DNA of 36,696 nt from an uncultured Prevotellaceae bacterium (GTDB lineage: Bacteria > Bacteroidota > Bacteroidia > Bacteroidales > Muribaculaceae), in contig ONRP01000041.1 in assembly GCA_900320245.1 (NCBI GenBank), positions 1 through 36,696 of the forward strand. Reading direction: 5' to 3'. Below, piece by piece: positions 10,015 through 18,338 of the stretch; within the stretch, counting starts at the first letter, position 1, and every line of letters starts with the position of its first letter. The notes beneath the pieces were generated by a model. That model saw only the letters and a program-made list of their open reading frames with translations. It had not been told where the DNA came from and did not search any database. Both the position numbers and the translations under genes were made by a program.

Positions 10015-10043
10015 CTTTGTTGAACAACACTAAGGTAAAAAAG

Positions 10044-12029
10044 ATGAAGACGGATTTAAAGACCAATATCAAGTTTTATCAGGTTTCGAGCCGCTACTAT
10101 CGTCCTGAAAATGAGATAGAACTGGCTTCTCTCACGCGCTATGAGAAGGTGCCCACCACCATTATGGAGAGTGCCGAGCAGGGTGCCCGCCAGGCAGCCC
10201 TTGAGGCGGCACGCGTCATCAACGAGAGCATCGAGATGCATGGCCGGTGCGTCATCGGCTTCGGTTTCGGACGCTTTGTTCTCAAGGTGTATGACGAGTT
10301 GGTGAAACTCTACTTTGCCGACAAAGTAAGTTTTGCCGACGTGGTTGCCTTCAACCTGGGCGAGGTGGGAATGACCGAGGACGAGGAACAGAGCCTGAAC
10401 AAACTCATCAGCGAGCACCTGTATGACAAGGTCGATATCGAACCCGGCAAAATCCACACGCTCAACCGGCTGGCCGCCAACGAGAACACGCACAGCCAGT
10501 GCAAATCCTTCGAGCGCGAAATCATCGAAGCCGGCGGGCTTGACCTGGTGCTGTGTGACCTGAATCCCGACGGCTCGCTCGCCTTCAACGAACCCGGCTC
10601 GGCCCGCAACAGCGCATGCCGCCTGATGCTGTTGGGCAACGATTCCCGCACCCGTACCGCCGATTTGTTCCAGAGCGACATGCCCCCCAAAACCGCCGTC
10701 ACCCTGGGCATCGGCAACATCCTGAATGCCCGCAAAATCATCTGCGTGGCCTGGGAAGAGGACTCGGCCAACGCGCTGTTCAACACCATCGAGGGCAAGA
10801 TGACCGACCTGGTGCCCGCATCCTTCCTGCAGGTTCACGACGACGTGCAAATCATCGCCGACCTGGATGCCGCATCACACCTGACGCGCATCAGTTATCC
10901 GTGGAAAGTCACCTCCTGTGAGTGGAACGACTACCTCATCCGCCGTGCCATCGTGTGGCTGTGTGAACAGACGGGCAAGCCCATCCTCAAACTCACCAAC
11001 GAGAATTACAACGACTACGGCTTGAGCGAACTGGTGGCACTCTACGATTCGGCCTACAACGTCAACATCAAGATATTCAACGACCTGCAGCACACCATCA
11101 CGGGCTGGCCCGGCGGCAAACCCGATGCCGACGACACCTATCGTCCCGAGCGCGCCAATCCCTATCCCAAGCGGGTGCTCATCTTCAGCCCTCACCCCGA
11201 CGATGCGGTGGTGTCGATGGGCGGCACGGTGCGGCGGCTGGTGCAGCAGGGCCACGAGGTGAGCATCGCTTTCCAGACCGATGGCGACTTTGCCGTCAGC
11301 GACGACGACATGATGCGCAGCATCCTGCTCGCCGAACGGTTGACCAAGCATTTTGAAGGCTCCAGTTTCCAGTTCATCGAGGAAATCCTGTCCAAACTCC
11401 TGATGGGCACGACGACCCTCGACGATGCCGAAAACATCCGTTACTTCAAGGGCTCCATCATGCTGAGCGAAGCCATGATGGCCTGCCGCCAGATGGGCAT
11501 CAGGAGGAAAAACCTGTATGACCTGCGCATGCCCTTCTACATCAATGACCCGCACGGACAAGGCAAACTCACCGACGACGACATCGCCGTCGTCCAGAAC
11601 CTCATCACCCAGGTCAAGCCGCACCAGATCTTCTTTGACAACGACCTGGTGGACCCCCACGGCACCCATGCCCGCGCAACAGGCGCCGTGATTCACGCCC
11701 TGGACAACCTGAAGGACGAACCGTTCATGCGCGACTGCCGCGTGTGGATGTACCGAGGACAGTGGGGACAATGGGATGTTGACCACGTGGAGATGGCAGT
11801 GCCGATGAGTCCCGAGGAGTTCGGCGACAAGCGCGAAGCCATCCTCAAGTTCCACTCCCAGATGCAAGACGCGCCGTTCCGCACCGGCACCGACGGCAAA
11901 CTGTCGTGGCAGCGCTCCATCGAGCGTAACCGTGACCTGGCCGAGAAGTACCAGCAGTTGGGCCTGGCCACCTACGAGGCCATCGAGGCCTTCGTCCAGT
12001 ACAGTTTCCTCAACAACAACACCGATTGA
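10044..12029 (+). CDS. NagB-like / PIG-L deacetylase fusion protein
   Basis: This 661-residue protein has two domains. Residues about 30-310 resemble glucosamine-6-phosphate deaminase (NagB): FADVVAFNLGE, VDIEPGKIHTLN and AFNEPGS are recognisable. Residues about 375-650 are a PIG-L/LmbE-type zinc deacetylase with the metal motif SPHPDDAVVSMGG and the later DPHGTH. Bacteroidetes long-form 'NagB' proteins share this fusion. In the NagB domain the Asp of the usual FNMDEY block is Gly (FNLGE), the His of the usual DGHIAFNEPG block is Ser (DGSLAFNEPG), and the phosphate loop has lost the PTGGTP pattern, so deaminase activity is doubtful. The PIG-L metal site looks intact. An amino-sugar substrate is likely but unproven. 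Monocistronic. Confidence 0.85.
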   Translation: MKTDLKTNIKFYQVSSRYYRPENEIELASLTRYEKVPTTIMESAEQGARQAALEAARVINESIEMHGRCVIGFGFGRFVLKVYDELVKLYFADKVSFADVVAFNLGEVGMTEDEEQSLNKLISEHLYDKVDIEPGKIHTLNRLAANENTHSQCKSFEREIIEAGGLDLVLCDLNPDGSLAFNEPGSARNSACRLMLLGNDSRTRTADLFQSDMPPKTAVTLGIGNILNARKIICVAWEEDSANALFNTIEGKMTDLVPASFLQVHDDVQIIADLDAASHLTRISYPWKVTSCEWNDYLIRRAIVWLCEQTGKPILKLTNENYNDYGLSELVALYDSAYNVNIKIFNDLQHTITGWPGGKPDADDTYRPERANPYPKRVLIFSPHPDDAVVSMGGTVRRLVQQGHEVSIAFQTDGDFAVSDDDMMRSILLAERLTKHFEGSSFQFIEEILSKLLMGTTTLDDAENIRYFKGSIMLSEAMMACRQMGIRRKNLYDLRMPFYINDPHGQGKLTDDDIAVVQNLITQVKPHQIFFDNDLVDPHGTHARATGAVIHALDNLKDEPFMRDCRVWMYRGQWGQWDVDHVEMAVPMSPEEFGDKREAILKFHSQMQDAPFRTGTDGKLSWQRSIERNRDLAEKYQQLGLATYEAIEAFVQYSFLNNNTD

Positions 12030-12087
12030 TATTTTAAAAACACTATCGCCCTTAACAGGGCTTAATCCAATATCACTAATGATAAAA

Positions 12088-12122
12088 ACGGGGCAGGATG
12101 TGTGATGAACACCCTGCCCCGT
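12088..12122. terminator. strong bidirectional terminator
   Basis: A 10-bp GC-rich stem (12088-12097 with 12113-12122) is extended inside by GTGT/ACAC (12100-12103 with 12109-12112). A-rich sequence precedes it and T-rich sequence follows, so it works for both convergent genes. A smaller GCCCT/AGGGC hairpin lies upstream at 12048-12061. Confidence 0.85.
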
Positions 12123-12147
12123 CTTTTCTATAGTTAATCTGTTGCTT

Positions 12148-13677
12148 TCACGCTATTCCTTCTTGCATGACAGCGTTTGGAAGTGCTATCATTTCGGGGG
12201 ACAAGCCGATAGAGTACTTCCCGCCCCTCGCGCCCAAGATGAGATACTGCTTCTGCAAATTCTTGTCAACAATACATTTCCTGATAAAGCCATTGGCTCT
12301 GGAAATAGCCTCGTTCAGCGAATTGCTGAACGGGTCACACAAGTTGTCCACCGTGCGACGCACGCGATCGTCGTCAGCACCAGGCTTCACCAGTGAGTAG
12401 ATATTCACCATCTCGTCACGATACTGGTCGATATTCTTTAACTCAAAGCCATCCAGGCCCATGACGCGATGCTTCATGAACAGGATGTAGAGGGTGCGGC
12501 TCATGGCCGGCATTTTGATTTCCATCTCATCGTAGTCGGGCAGCACGATTTTCATGTCGCCGTTCACCAACAGGCGTCCGGGCGTCGGCCCTAACAGCAC
12601 CTTGCCCTCGAGCATGACTGACATCACCTGCTCGGGGTCTTGATGATACTTGGCGATAAAAGCGACAATCCTGGCCCTGAGGTCCCGCACATCACGCTCA
12701 TATTCCGACTCAATTTCCCTGGTTTCCCGGATTTCCTCGACCTCAAGGTCCACCTCCTCGACCTCGGGAGCGGCCATCACGCAGGCATCGCAAGATTCAT
12801 CGGCATCGGCATAATCACTATCATCATACCCCTCATCGTCCCGCACGATCATATACTGATCTTGAAGCCGGTCCTCATCGAGTCTGAAATGAACCTCACT
12901 ACGTTGTTCTTTCTCTCTGAGTTTTGCTTCCTCTTGGAGTTTTGCTCTCTCTCTGAGTTTTGCTTCTTTTTTGAGTTGTTTTTCCTCTTTGAGCCGTTCC
13001 TCTTCGCTCAGGGTAATATCCCGATCGCTCTTCTTGCTTGGAGCCATAGACTTGTACTTGAAGAACCCTATGCTCAGGCGCTTGCGCAGTGACATTTTCT
13101 CTCTGCGGGACTCGAACGGAACTGGCTCCAAATGGGGAGACTCCTCAGGCATCACCTCGGGGGTCTCATCGTGACCCTCCATGTAATCGTAATAGTCACG
13201 TTCGACACGGGTGTGGTCCTGAGGTGCGGAATCAACTTCAAATTTGTTAAGGACGTGGCCTAACGGTGTCGAGGACGTGGATGCACCCCAAGCGCCATGA
13301 GGCGGCTCGTTGCGGTCGCTATATTCCCGCTCGTTGATGATGACATCGCCCTGACCGTCATCCATCACGTCGGACAGACAGTCGCTGAAAGTGTGCACGG
13401 CGGCAAGCAGCGAGTAACTGTCGCTGCGGCCGTACCTGTTGAGGTGCAGTTGCACGGTGGCATACCGGCCCATATTACCCACGTTGAAGCGGCGTGCGGC
13501 AATGACCGTATGGTCCACGTGCCAGGTCTCGACCCACTGTAGCGAGAGCGGGCGAATCATGGGTTCAATCATCGAGGCGAACCAACGCAGGTTGGTCGTC
13601 TGCTTGGGATTGCCAATGACGTAGATATGGCCATAATCGAGATTTTGAAGCAGGTGCTGGAGTTCGGGGCTTTCCAT
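12148..13677 (-). CDS. unknown protein with a charged helix and a Bacteroidales C-terminal domain
   Basis: This 509-residue soluble protein has three parts. The N-terminal 130 residues form an alpha/beta-looking domain (GHIYVIGNPKQTTNLRW...) that I do not recognise. About residues 228-262 are a Lys/Glu/Arg-rich helix made of hexamer repeats of the EAKLRE type, encoded by 18-nt DNA repeats near 12905-12995. The last 130 residues (from about VNGDMKIVLPDYD) contain an IKMPAMSRTLYILFMKH block that resembles a C-terminal domain seen on various Bacteroidales proteins and may be a winged helix. No signal peptide. The ATG at 13677 is preferred to a TTG at 13683. It lies 117 bp behind the VWA gene, on the same strand; function unknown. 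Confidence 0.75.
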   Translation of the reverse strand: MESPELQHLLQNLDYGHIYVIGNPKQTTNLRWFASMIEPMIRPLSLQWVETWHVDHTVIAARRFNVGNMGRYATVQLHLNRYGRSDSYSLLAAVHTFSDCLSDVMDDGQGDVIINEREYSDRNEPPHGAWGASTSSTPLGHVLNKFEVDSAPQDHTRVERDYYDYMEGHDETPEVMPEESPHLEPVPFESRREKMSLRKRLSIGFFKYKSMAPSKKSDRDITLSEEERLKEEKQLKKEAKLRERAKLQEEAKLREKEQRSEVHFRLDEDRLQDQYMIVRDDEGYDDSDYADADESCDACVMAAPEVEEVDLEVEEIRETREIESEYERDVRDLRARIVAFIAKYHQDPEQVMSVMLEGKVLLGPTPGRLLVNGDMKIVLPDYDEMEIKMPAMSRTLYILFMKHRVMGLDGFELKNIDQYRDEMVNIYSLVKPGADDDRVRRTVDNLCDPFSNSLNEAISRANGFIRKCIVDKNLQKQYLILGARGGKYSIGLSPEMIALPNAVMQEGIA

Positions 13678-13756
13678 AATCAAGAAGCGGAATTAACGGG
13701 TGAGAAAAAAGATGAAGGATAACGTATTTGAACTGCAAAAATCATGCCAACGGACC

Positions 13757-13793
13757 GCCCCATAAAAAGACGGCCCGCCGACGATTATGGGGC
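13757..13793 (-). terminator. possible stem-loop between the VWA gene and its downstream neighbour
   Basis: A 9-bp stem (13757-13765 with 13785-13793) with a 19-nt loop lies just after the VWA stop codon. No clear T-run follows on the minus strand, so it may be an attenuator or partial terminator rather than a full stop. Confidence 0.4.
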
Positions 13794-13800
13794 AATGTGT

Positions 13801-14484
13801 TTAATCAAAGTACTCTGCCTCATTAGCCTCCTTGATGCGTGCTATACGCTCACTCTCATCGAGATCATCCTCGGCCATGAGATTTGATAACTTACTCATG
13901 CAAGAGAACCATCTGCCACGAGCCTTGCGTTCTTTGGCAAACATGGCCTTGGTGCCTTCTTCGGACTTGGAAAACTGCAGGTGGTGATTGATGTGCAGCG
14001 AATAAGACACCTGCTCCACATCGTGGTCGGCACCGATGTAGGTGAACTGCCAGCCCTGATCCTTGTAACTGTCGATGAGCGCCTTGATAGCGTTCAGGGA
14101 AAACTCGTGTGAGGCGTTCTCATAGCCGTCGGTGATAATGGTCACCAGGGCCAGCGAATCGACATTGTCGCTCTTGATGCGGTGCACACGGGTGATGGTG
14201 GTGCCGATGGCGTCATACAGCGGTGTCATGCAGCAGGGGCGGTAGTCCTTGTCGGTGAGGGTCGTGGCCTCGGCAACAGGCACATTGTCGTAGATGGTCT
14301 TCATCTCGCAGCCGCAGAAGGCGACCAGCGTTACCAGGTGTGTTTGGTCAGGGTTCTTTTCCTGGGCACTCTTGATGGAACCGATAGTCTCGTTCACGCC
14401 ATCGATGGCCTGGCGTGCAATGCTTGACATAGAGCCGCTCTTGTCAAGGATAATCACATTGTAGACAGTAATTGGAGTTTTCAT
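13801..14484 (-). CDS. von Willebrand factor type A domain protein
   Basis: This 227-residue protein is almost entirely one VWA domain. The MIDAS metal site is complete: DKSGSMS (DxSxS) near residue 14, the Thr in CMTPLYDA, and the Asp in ITDGYENAS. No signal peptide or membrane segment is seen, so it should be cytoplasmic. VWA domains of this kind mediate metal-dependent protein binding, often with partners encoded nearby; here the next gene on the same strand is the unknown protein at 12148-13677. The C-terminal tail is basic then acidic (KERKARGRW, then EDDLDESE). A -7 promoter element lies at 14552-14559. Confidence 0.87.
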   Translation of the reverse strand: MKTPITVYNVIILDKSGSMSSIARQAIDGVNETIGSIKSAQEKNPDQTHLVTLVAFCGCEMKTIYDNVPVAEATTLTDKDYRPCCMTPLYDAIGTTITRVHRIKSDNVDSLALVTIITDGYENASHEFSLNAIKALIDSYKDQGWQFTYIGADHDVEQVSYSLHINHHLQFSKSEEGTKAMFAKERKARGRWFSCMSKLSNLMAEDDLDESERIARIKEANEAEYFD

Positions 14485-14551
14485 CGTCTTGAAATTTTGA
14501 ATATGAGTAAAAAATTGAAGTTAAAAAACTGCGCCGTGGTGGCTGACGATG

Positions 14552-14559
14552 CAAAAGTA
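14552..14559 (-). promoter_or_regulatory. -7 promoter element of the VWA gene
   Basis: Minus-strand TACTTTTG matches the TAnnTTTG consensus about 67 bp before the VWA ATG. No good -33 is seen. Confidence 0.45.
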
Positions 14560-14705
14560 CACACGATAATCCTGCCCGCCGATTTCCTGCAAGGTTGTAG
14601 TTTTTTCTTATCACTACACGCCTGCCCAACACGGCAAAAAGGGCTTTTTGACATAGTCAGGCAAAAATCTGGCGGTTCATAACCGATAATGTAAAAACTT
14701 ATTCT

Positions 14706-14713
14706 TATCTTTG
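14706..14713 (+). promoter_or_regulatory. -7 promoter element of the psd-pssA operon
   Basis: TATCTTTG matches TAnnTTTG and lies 27 bp before the psd ATG. No clear -33 is visible. Confidence 0.5.
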
Positions 14714-14740
14714 CAGGTTAAATGACTTTTAACCGCAATA

Positions 14741-15427
14741 ATGAAAGTTAAAATCCATCACGAGGGCGAGAATATCCTGCTGATCCTGTTCCTGATCATT
14801 GCAGCAACAGGCGCTATGGCCTACAGGTTCATCAACTACAAGCCGGTGGCTTGGGTCCTGATAGCGCTCATGGCCATCCTGTTCCTGCTGGTGCTCAACT
14901 TCTTCAGGTTGCCCCGCCGCCGCTTCAAGGGCGACAACAGTGACGGCACGGCAGTCCTGTCGAGCGTCGACGGTACCGTGGTAGCCCTCGAGGAGGTCTA
15001 CGAGGACGAATACCTGCACCGCAACTGCATCCAGTTGTCGGTGTTCATGACCGTCTTCAACGTCCATGCCAACTGGGTCCCCGTCAAGGGCGAGGTCATC
15101 TACTACAAGCACCACTCGGGCCGTTTCCTGGCCGCCAACCTACCCAAGTCGAGCAGCGACAACGAGCGTTCGTCGATTGTCATCCGCACCACCACGGGCG
15201 AGGAAATCCTCGTGCGCCAGATTGCCGGTGCCATCGCGCGCCGCATCGTGACCTATGTCGAGCAGGGCGAGCAGGTCGACGTGAACGACTTCATCGGCTT
15301 CATCAAGTTCGGCTCCAGGGTGGACATCTTCCTGCCCATGGACACCAAGATTCTGGTCAAACTGGGCGACCGCACTTGGGGTGGAGAGACCCTGGTGGCA
15401 AGACTCAATAACAAGCAAGAATCATGA
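14741..15427 (+). CDS. psd: phosphatidylserine decarboxylase
   Basis: This 228-residue enzyme makes phosphatidylethanolamine by decarboxylating phosphatidylserine. It is the short, archaeal-type family: two N-terminal hydrophobic segments (about residues 12-30 and 34-53), the FFRLPRR segment, FMTVFNVHANW with the catalytic His, and the self-cleavage site FGSRVD near residue 192, where the Ser becomes the pyruvoyl group. Its stop overlaps the pssA start as ATGA, so substrate synthesis and decarboxylation are translationally coupled. All expected residues are present. Confidence 0.95.
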   Translation: MKVKIHHEGENILLILFLIIAATGAMAYRFINYKPVAWVLIALMAILFLLVLNFFRLPRRRFKGDNSDGTAVLSSVDGTVVALEEVYEDEYLHRNCIQLSVFMTVFNVHANWVPVKGEVIYYKHHSGRFLAANLPKSSSDNERSSIVIRTTTGEEILVRQIAGAIARRIVTYVEQGEQVDVNDFIGFIKFGSRVDIFLPMDTKILVKLGDRTWGGETLVARLNNKQES

Positions 15428-16122
15428 AAGCGATACGCAACAACATTCCCAATGCCATCACCTCGTTGAACCTGCTGTTCGGCTGCCTGGCATGCATCGC
15501 GGCGTTTCACTGTTCTGAAACGATGTGCGGCACTGACCTCAAGGGCTATCAGTGGGCATTTATATTCATCGCACTGGCTGCGGTGGCCGATTTCTTTGAC
15601 GGACTGGTGGCCAGATTGCTTCATGCCGTGAGCAACATCGGCGCTGAACTCGACTCACTGGCCGACCTGGTGAGTTTCGGCCTTGCCCCCGCTCTGGTGC
15701 TGTATAACATCATGTTGCAACAAGGAGCAGGCCACTGGGCACTCGTGTCGTTGCTGCTGCCCGTGTTCGGAGCCATCAGGCTTGCCCGCTTCAACGTGGA
15801 TACCAATCAGACGACAACTTTCACCGGCCTTCCCATCCCCGCCAATGCCATCTTCTGGATTGGTTTCACGTCATGGTATGCCACTTACCCCACCCCGCTG
15901 TGGATGGTGATTGTGCTCATCGTGGCGCTGTCACTGCTGATGGTGTGCAACCTGCGCATGTTCTCGCTGAAGATGCACAACCTGTCGTCGCTCAAGCAGA
16001 ATTGGGCACAATATTTGCAGGTAGTGGCTACAGTGGCATTTCTCGTGCTGATGGGTCTGAAGGGTCTGGCTCCCGCCATCATGCTCTACGTGCTGCTTTC
16101 TATCATTAAAAGAGAGAAGTAA
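15424..16122 (+). CDS. pssA: CDP-diacylglycerol-serine O-phosphatidyltransferase
   Basis: This 232-residue membrane enzyme joins serine to CDP-diacylglycerol to give phosphatidylserine, the substrate of Psd. The CDP-alcohol phosphotransferase signature is complete: D-x2-D-G-x2-A-R-x8-G-x3-D-x3-D, starting at DFFDGLVAR near residue 59. Several membrane helices follow. It starts inside the psd stop codon, and its stop directly abuts the start of the DUF4834-like gene. Confidence 0.95.
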   Translation: MKAIRNNIPNAITSLNLLFGCLACIAAFHCSETMCGTDLKGYQWAFIFIALAAVADFFDGLVARLLHAVSNIGAELDSLADLVSFGLAPALVLYNIMLQQGAGHWALVSLLLPVFGAIRLARFNVDTNQTTTFTGLPIPANAIFWIGFTSWYATYPTPLWMVIVLIVALSLLMVCNLRMFSLKMHNLSSLKQNWAQYLQVVATVAFLVLMGLKGLAPAIMLYVLLSIIKREK

Positions 16123-16434
16123 ATGTGGTATTTCCTGCTATTCCTGCTGTTCTTGTATATCTGGTGGCAATGGAGAAAACTGCGCCGCAACATCTTCATG
16201 CCCCATGGTGATGAGATGCCACCCTACGGTAGGAGGCAGAGTAATCGCCGCGGCGAGGAATATACCGAGACTGGCGAGCGCAAAAAATACACCAGCGACG
16301 AGGGAGAATATGCCGACTTTGAGGAAGTCTCAGGCGGCGCCTTCACCGAGGAGACCACCTCGACAGAGGGCGACACCCGCACCGTCATCGAGGAACAGGT
16401 GACGGATGCCGAGTTCGAGGAAATACGGGAATAG
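16123..16434 (+). CDS. DUF4834-like small membrane protein
   Basis: This 103-residue protein has one N-terminal membrane helix (residues 2-16, rich in Phe, Leu and Trp) followed by basic residues and then a long, hydrophilic, Glu/Thr-rich cytoplasmic tail ending in DAEFEEIRE. This pattern and the position directly behind pssA match the DUF4834 family of Bacteroidales. The gene starts at the base after the pssA stop and is surely co-transcribed. Its TAG stop is followed in the same frame by 55 further sense codons, ending with TAA at 16600-16602 (see findings). Function unknown; a link to membrane lipid synthesis is inferred from the operon. Confidence 0.8.
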   Translation: MWYFLLFLLFLYIWWQWRKLRRNIFMPHGDEMPPYGRRQSNRRGEEYTETGERKKYTSDEGEYADFEEVSGGAFTEETTSTEGDTRTVIEEQVTDAEFEEIRE

Positions 16435-16456
16435 CAGCGAGCCACAGGCTCGCAAC

Positions 16457-16510
16457 ACACCGACAAACCGGCGGCGGCACAATACACCGACAAACCGGCG
16501 GCGGCACAAC
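16457..16510 (+). repeat. 27-bp tandem repeat, two copies
   Basis: Two adjacent 27-nt units (16457-16483 and 16484-16510) differ only at the last base; a degenerate third piece follows to about 16530. In the frame of the preceding gene, the unit codes for nine residues (YTDKPAAAQ). Confidence 0.8.
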
Positions 16511-16590
16511 AAACCGGCAAACTGACGGCGAGAGCAAACACAACACAACAGCAACCAGGACAGGGACAACTCCCCTGGCGCAAAAATTTA

Positions 16591-16623
16591 CAGCCACGCT
16601 AAGTGAATCGCTTAGCGTGGCTG
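16591..16623. terminator. bidirectional terminator hairpin
   Basis: A perfect 13-bp stem (16591-16603 with 16611-16623) with a 7-nt loop lies between the convergent pssA operon and nadB. An A/T-rich stretch lies on the left side (serving the minus strand); there is little T-run on the right. Confidence 0.75.
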
Positions 16624-16652
16624 CATTATGGTGTGACCTGTGGGTTACAGTT

Positions 16653-18269
16653 TCAGGTCGTCCTCGCTCTTGGGTTGAGGGGGATAGTCGATGGTGTAGT
16701 GCAGGCCGCGGGATTCCTTGCGGTCCTTGGCCTGGCGGGTGATGAGGTAGGCCACGTTGATGATGTTGCGCAACTCGCAGATGCGGCGCGACACCTTGCT
16801 GGTCTTGAACAGATGCGGCGCGACACCTTGCTGGTCTTGAACAATCGCTCGGTCTCCTCGTAGAGGATGTCCAGGCGGTTCCACGCTCGGTCCAGACGCA
16901 GGTTGCTGCGCACGATGCCCACGTAGGTCGACATGATCTCGCCCACCTCTTTCTCGCTCTGGCTGATGAGCACCATCTCCTCGGGGTGCGTCGTGCCGGC
17001 ATCGTCCCAGGCGGGAATATCCTCGCGCCACGTGAACTCGTTGCGGTGCTCGATGGCATGCTTGGCAGCCGCGTCGGCATACACCACGGCCTCAATCAGC
17101 GAGTTGCTGGCCAGACGGTTGCCGCCGTGCAGGCCCGTGCACGAGCACTCGCCCACGGCATACAGGCGCTTGATGCTGGAGCAGGCATTCAGGTCCACCT
17201 TGATGCCGCCGCACATATAGTGGGCCGCAGGCACGACAGGAATGTACTCCTTGGTGATATCGATACCCAGATCCAGGCAGTGCTTGTAGATGTTGGGGAA
17301 ATGGTGCTTGGTCTCTTCGGGGTCCTTGTGTGTCACGTCGAGATAAACGTGGTCCTCGCCTCGCTGCTTCATCTCGTTGTCGATGGCGCGGGCCACCACG
17401 TCGCGCGGTGCCAACGACAGGCGCGGGTCATACTTCTGCATGAACTCTTCTCCTGCCAGGTTGCGCAACACACCGCCGTAGCCGCGCATTGCCTCGGTAA
17501 TGAGGAAAGCGGGACGGTCGCCGGGATGATAGAGCGTTGTGGGGTGGAACTGCACGAATTCCATGTCCTGGACCGTGCCCTTGGCACGATAGACCATGGC
17601 AATACCGTCGCCCGTTGCCACCAGCGGGTTGGACGTGGAGTGGTAGACTGAACCCACACCGCCCGTTGCCATCAGCGTCACGCGCGAGAGGAAGGTGTCC
17701 ACCTCGCCCGTCTCCTGGTTGAGGACATAGGCGCCATAGCACTCGATGCCGGGGGTGCGGCGGGTCACGATTTTGCCCAAATGGTGCTGGGTGAGGATTT
17801 CCACCGCGAAGTGGTCCTCATAGATGTCGATGTTGGGGTTGTTCTTCACCGTCTCGATGAGCGACACCTGGATCTCATGGCCCGTGTTGTCGGCATGGTG
17901 CAGGATGCGGAACTCGCTGTGGCCTCCCTCGCGGTGCAGGTCAAACTCGCCCTTCTCGTTCTTGTCAAAGTCCACGCCCCATCTCAGCAGTTCCTGGATC
18001 TGGGCGGGAGCCTCGGTAACAACCTTCTTCACGGCTTCGGGGTCGCTGAGCCAGTCACCGGCCACCATCGTGTCGTGGATGTGTTTGTCGAAGTTGTCCA
18101 CCTCGAGGTTGGTCACTGTGGCGACGCCGCCCTGGGCGAGGTCGGTGTTGGCCTCTTCCATCTTGGATTTGCACACGAGGGCCACGGTGCCCGTTTTTGC
18201 CACCTTGAGGGCAAAACTCATACCGGCTACACCCGAGCCGATGACGAGGTAATCATATTTGCGTACCAT
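16653..18269 (-). CDS. nadB: L-aspartate oxidase, C-terminus frameshifted by a tandem duplication
   Basis: NadB is a flavoenzyme that oxidises L-aspartate to iminoaspartate, the first step of de novo NAD synthesis. The FAD loop IGSGVAGMSFA, the substrate-site Arg in APRDVVARAI, the His in HYMCGGIKVD and the Arg in HGGNRLASNS are all present. After residue 487 a 32-bp exact duplication (16779-16842) shifts the frame, giving 51 unrelated residues rich in Ala, Arg, Ser and Pro. With one copy removed the frame runs to a TAA at 16645 and gives a 530-residue protein ending in the family-typical ESRGLHYTIDYP. The catalytic core is complete, but the C-terminal helical domain is broken. No nadA or nadC is nearby. 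Confidence 0.88.
   Translation of the reverse strand: MVRKYDYLVIGSGVAGMSFALKVAKTGTVALVCKSKMEEANTDLAQGGVATVTNLEVDNFDKHIHDTMVAGDWLSDPEAVKKVVTEAPAQIQELLRWGVDFDKNEKGEFDLHREGGHSEFRILHHADNTGHEIQVSLIETVKNNPNIDIYEDHFAVEILTQHHLGKIVTRRTPGIECYGAYVLNQETGEVDTFLSRVTLMATGGVGSVYHSTSNPLVATGDGIAMVYRAKGTVQDMEFVQFHPTTLYHPGDRPAFLITEAMRGYGGVLRNLAGEEFMQKYDPRLSLAPRDVVARAIDNEMKQRGEDHVYLDVTHKDPEETKHHFPNIYKHCLDLGIDITKEYIPVVPAAHYMCGGIKVDLNACSSIKRLYAVGECSCTGLHGGNRLASNSLIEAVVYADAAAKHAIEHRNEFTWREDIPAWDDAGTTHPEEMVLISQSEKEVGEIMSTYVGIVRSNLRLDRAWNRLDILYEETERLFKTSKVSRRICSRPARCRAASASCATSSTWPTSSPARPRTARNPAACTTPSTIPLNPRARTT
16779..16842. repeat. exact 32-bp tandem duplication inside nadB
   Basis: The unit at 16779-16810 is repeated base for base at 16811-16842 with no spacer. 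Because 32 is not a multiple of 3, it shifts the nadB frame. Confidence 0.95.
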
Positions 18270-18299
18270 TGCAGTTGTCTATTTTCAATTATCAAATGG

Positions 18300-18332
18300 T
18301 CTAGAGACACTAGAATATCTGGAGTTTCTAGA
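18300..18332. repeat. tctaga word array, 9-bp period
   Basis: Four 6-nt words (tctaga, actaga, tctgga, tctaga at 18300, 18309, 18318 and 18327) are separated by unrelated 3-nt linkers (gac, ata, gtt). It lies between upp and nadB. The word is palindromic, so the array can fold on itself. See findings. Confidence 0.7.
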
Positions 18333-18338
18333 ACTAAT

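Noticed and set aside
9993-10043. Upstream start for the NagB-like/PIG-L gene
   Set aside because: It would place the -7 element inside the coding region; the ATG at 10044 fits the promoter.
12905-12995. The 18-bp repeats as a non-coding repeat element
   Set aside because: They lie within the 509-residue gene and encode its charged helix in frame.
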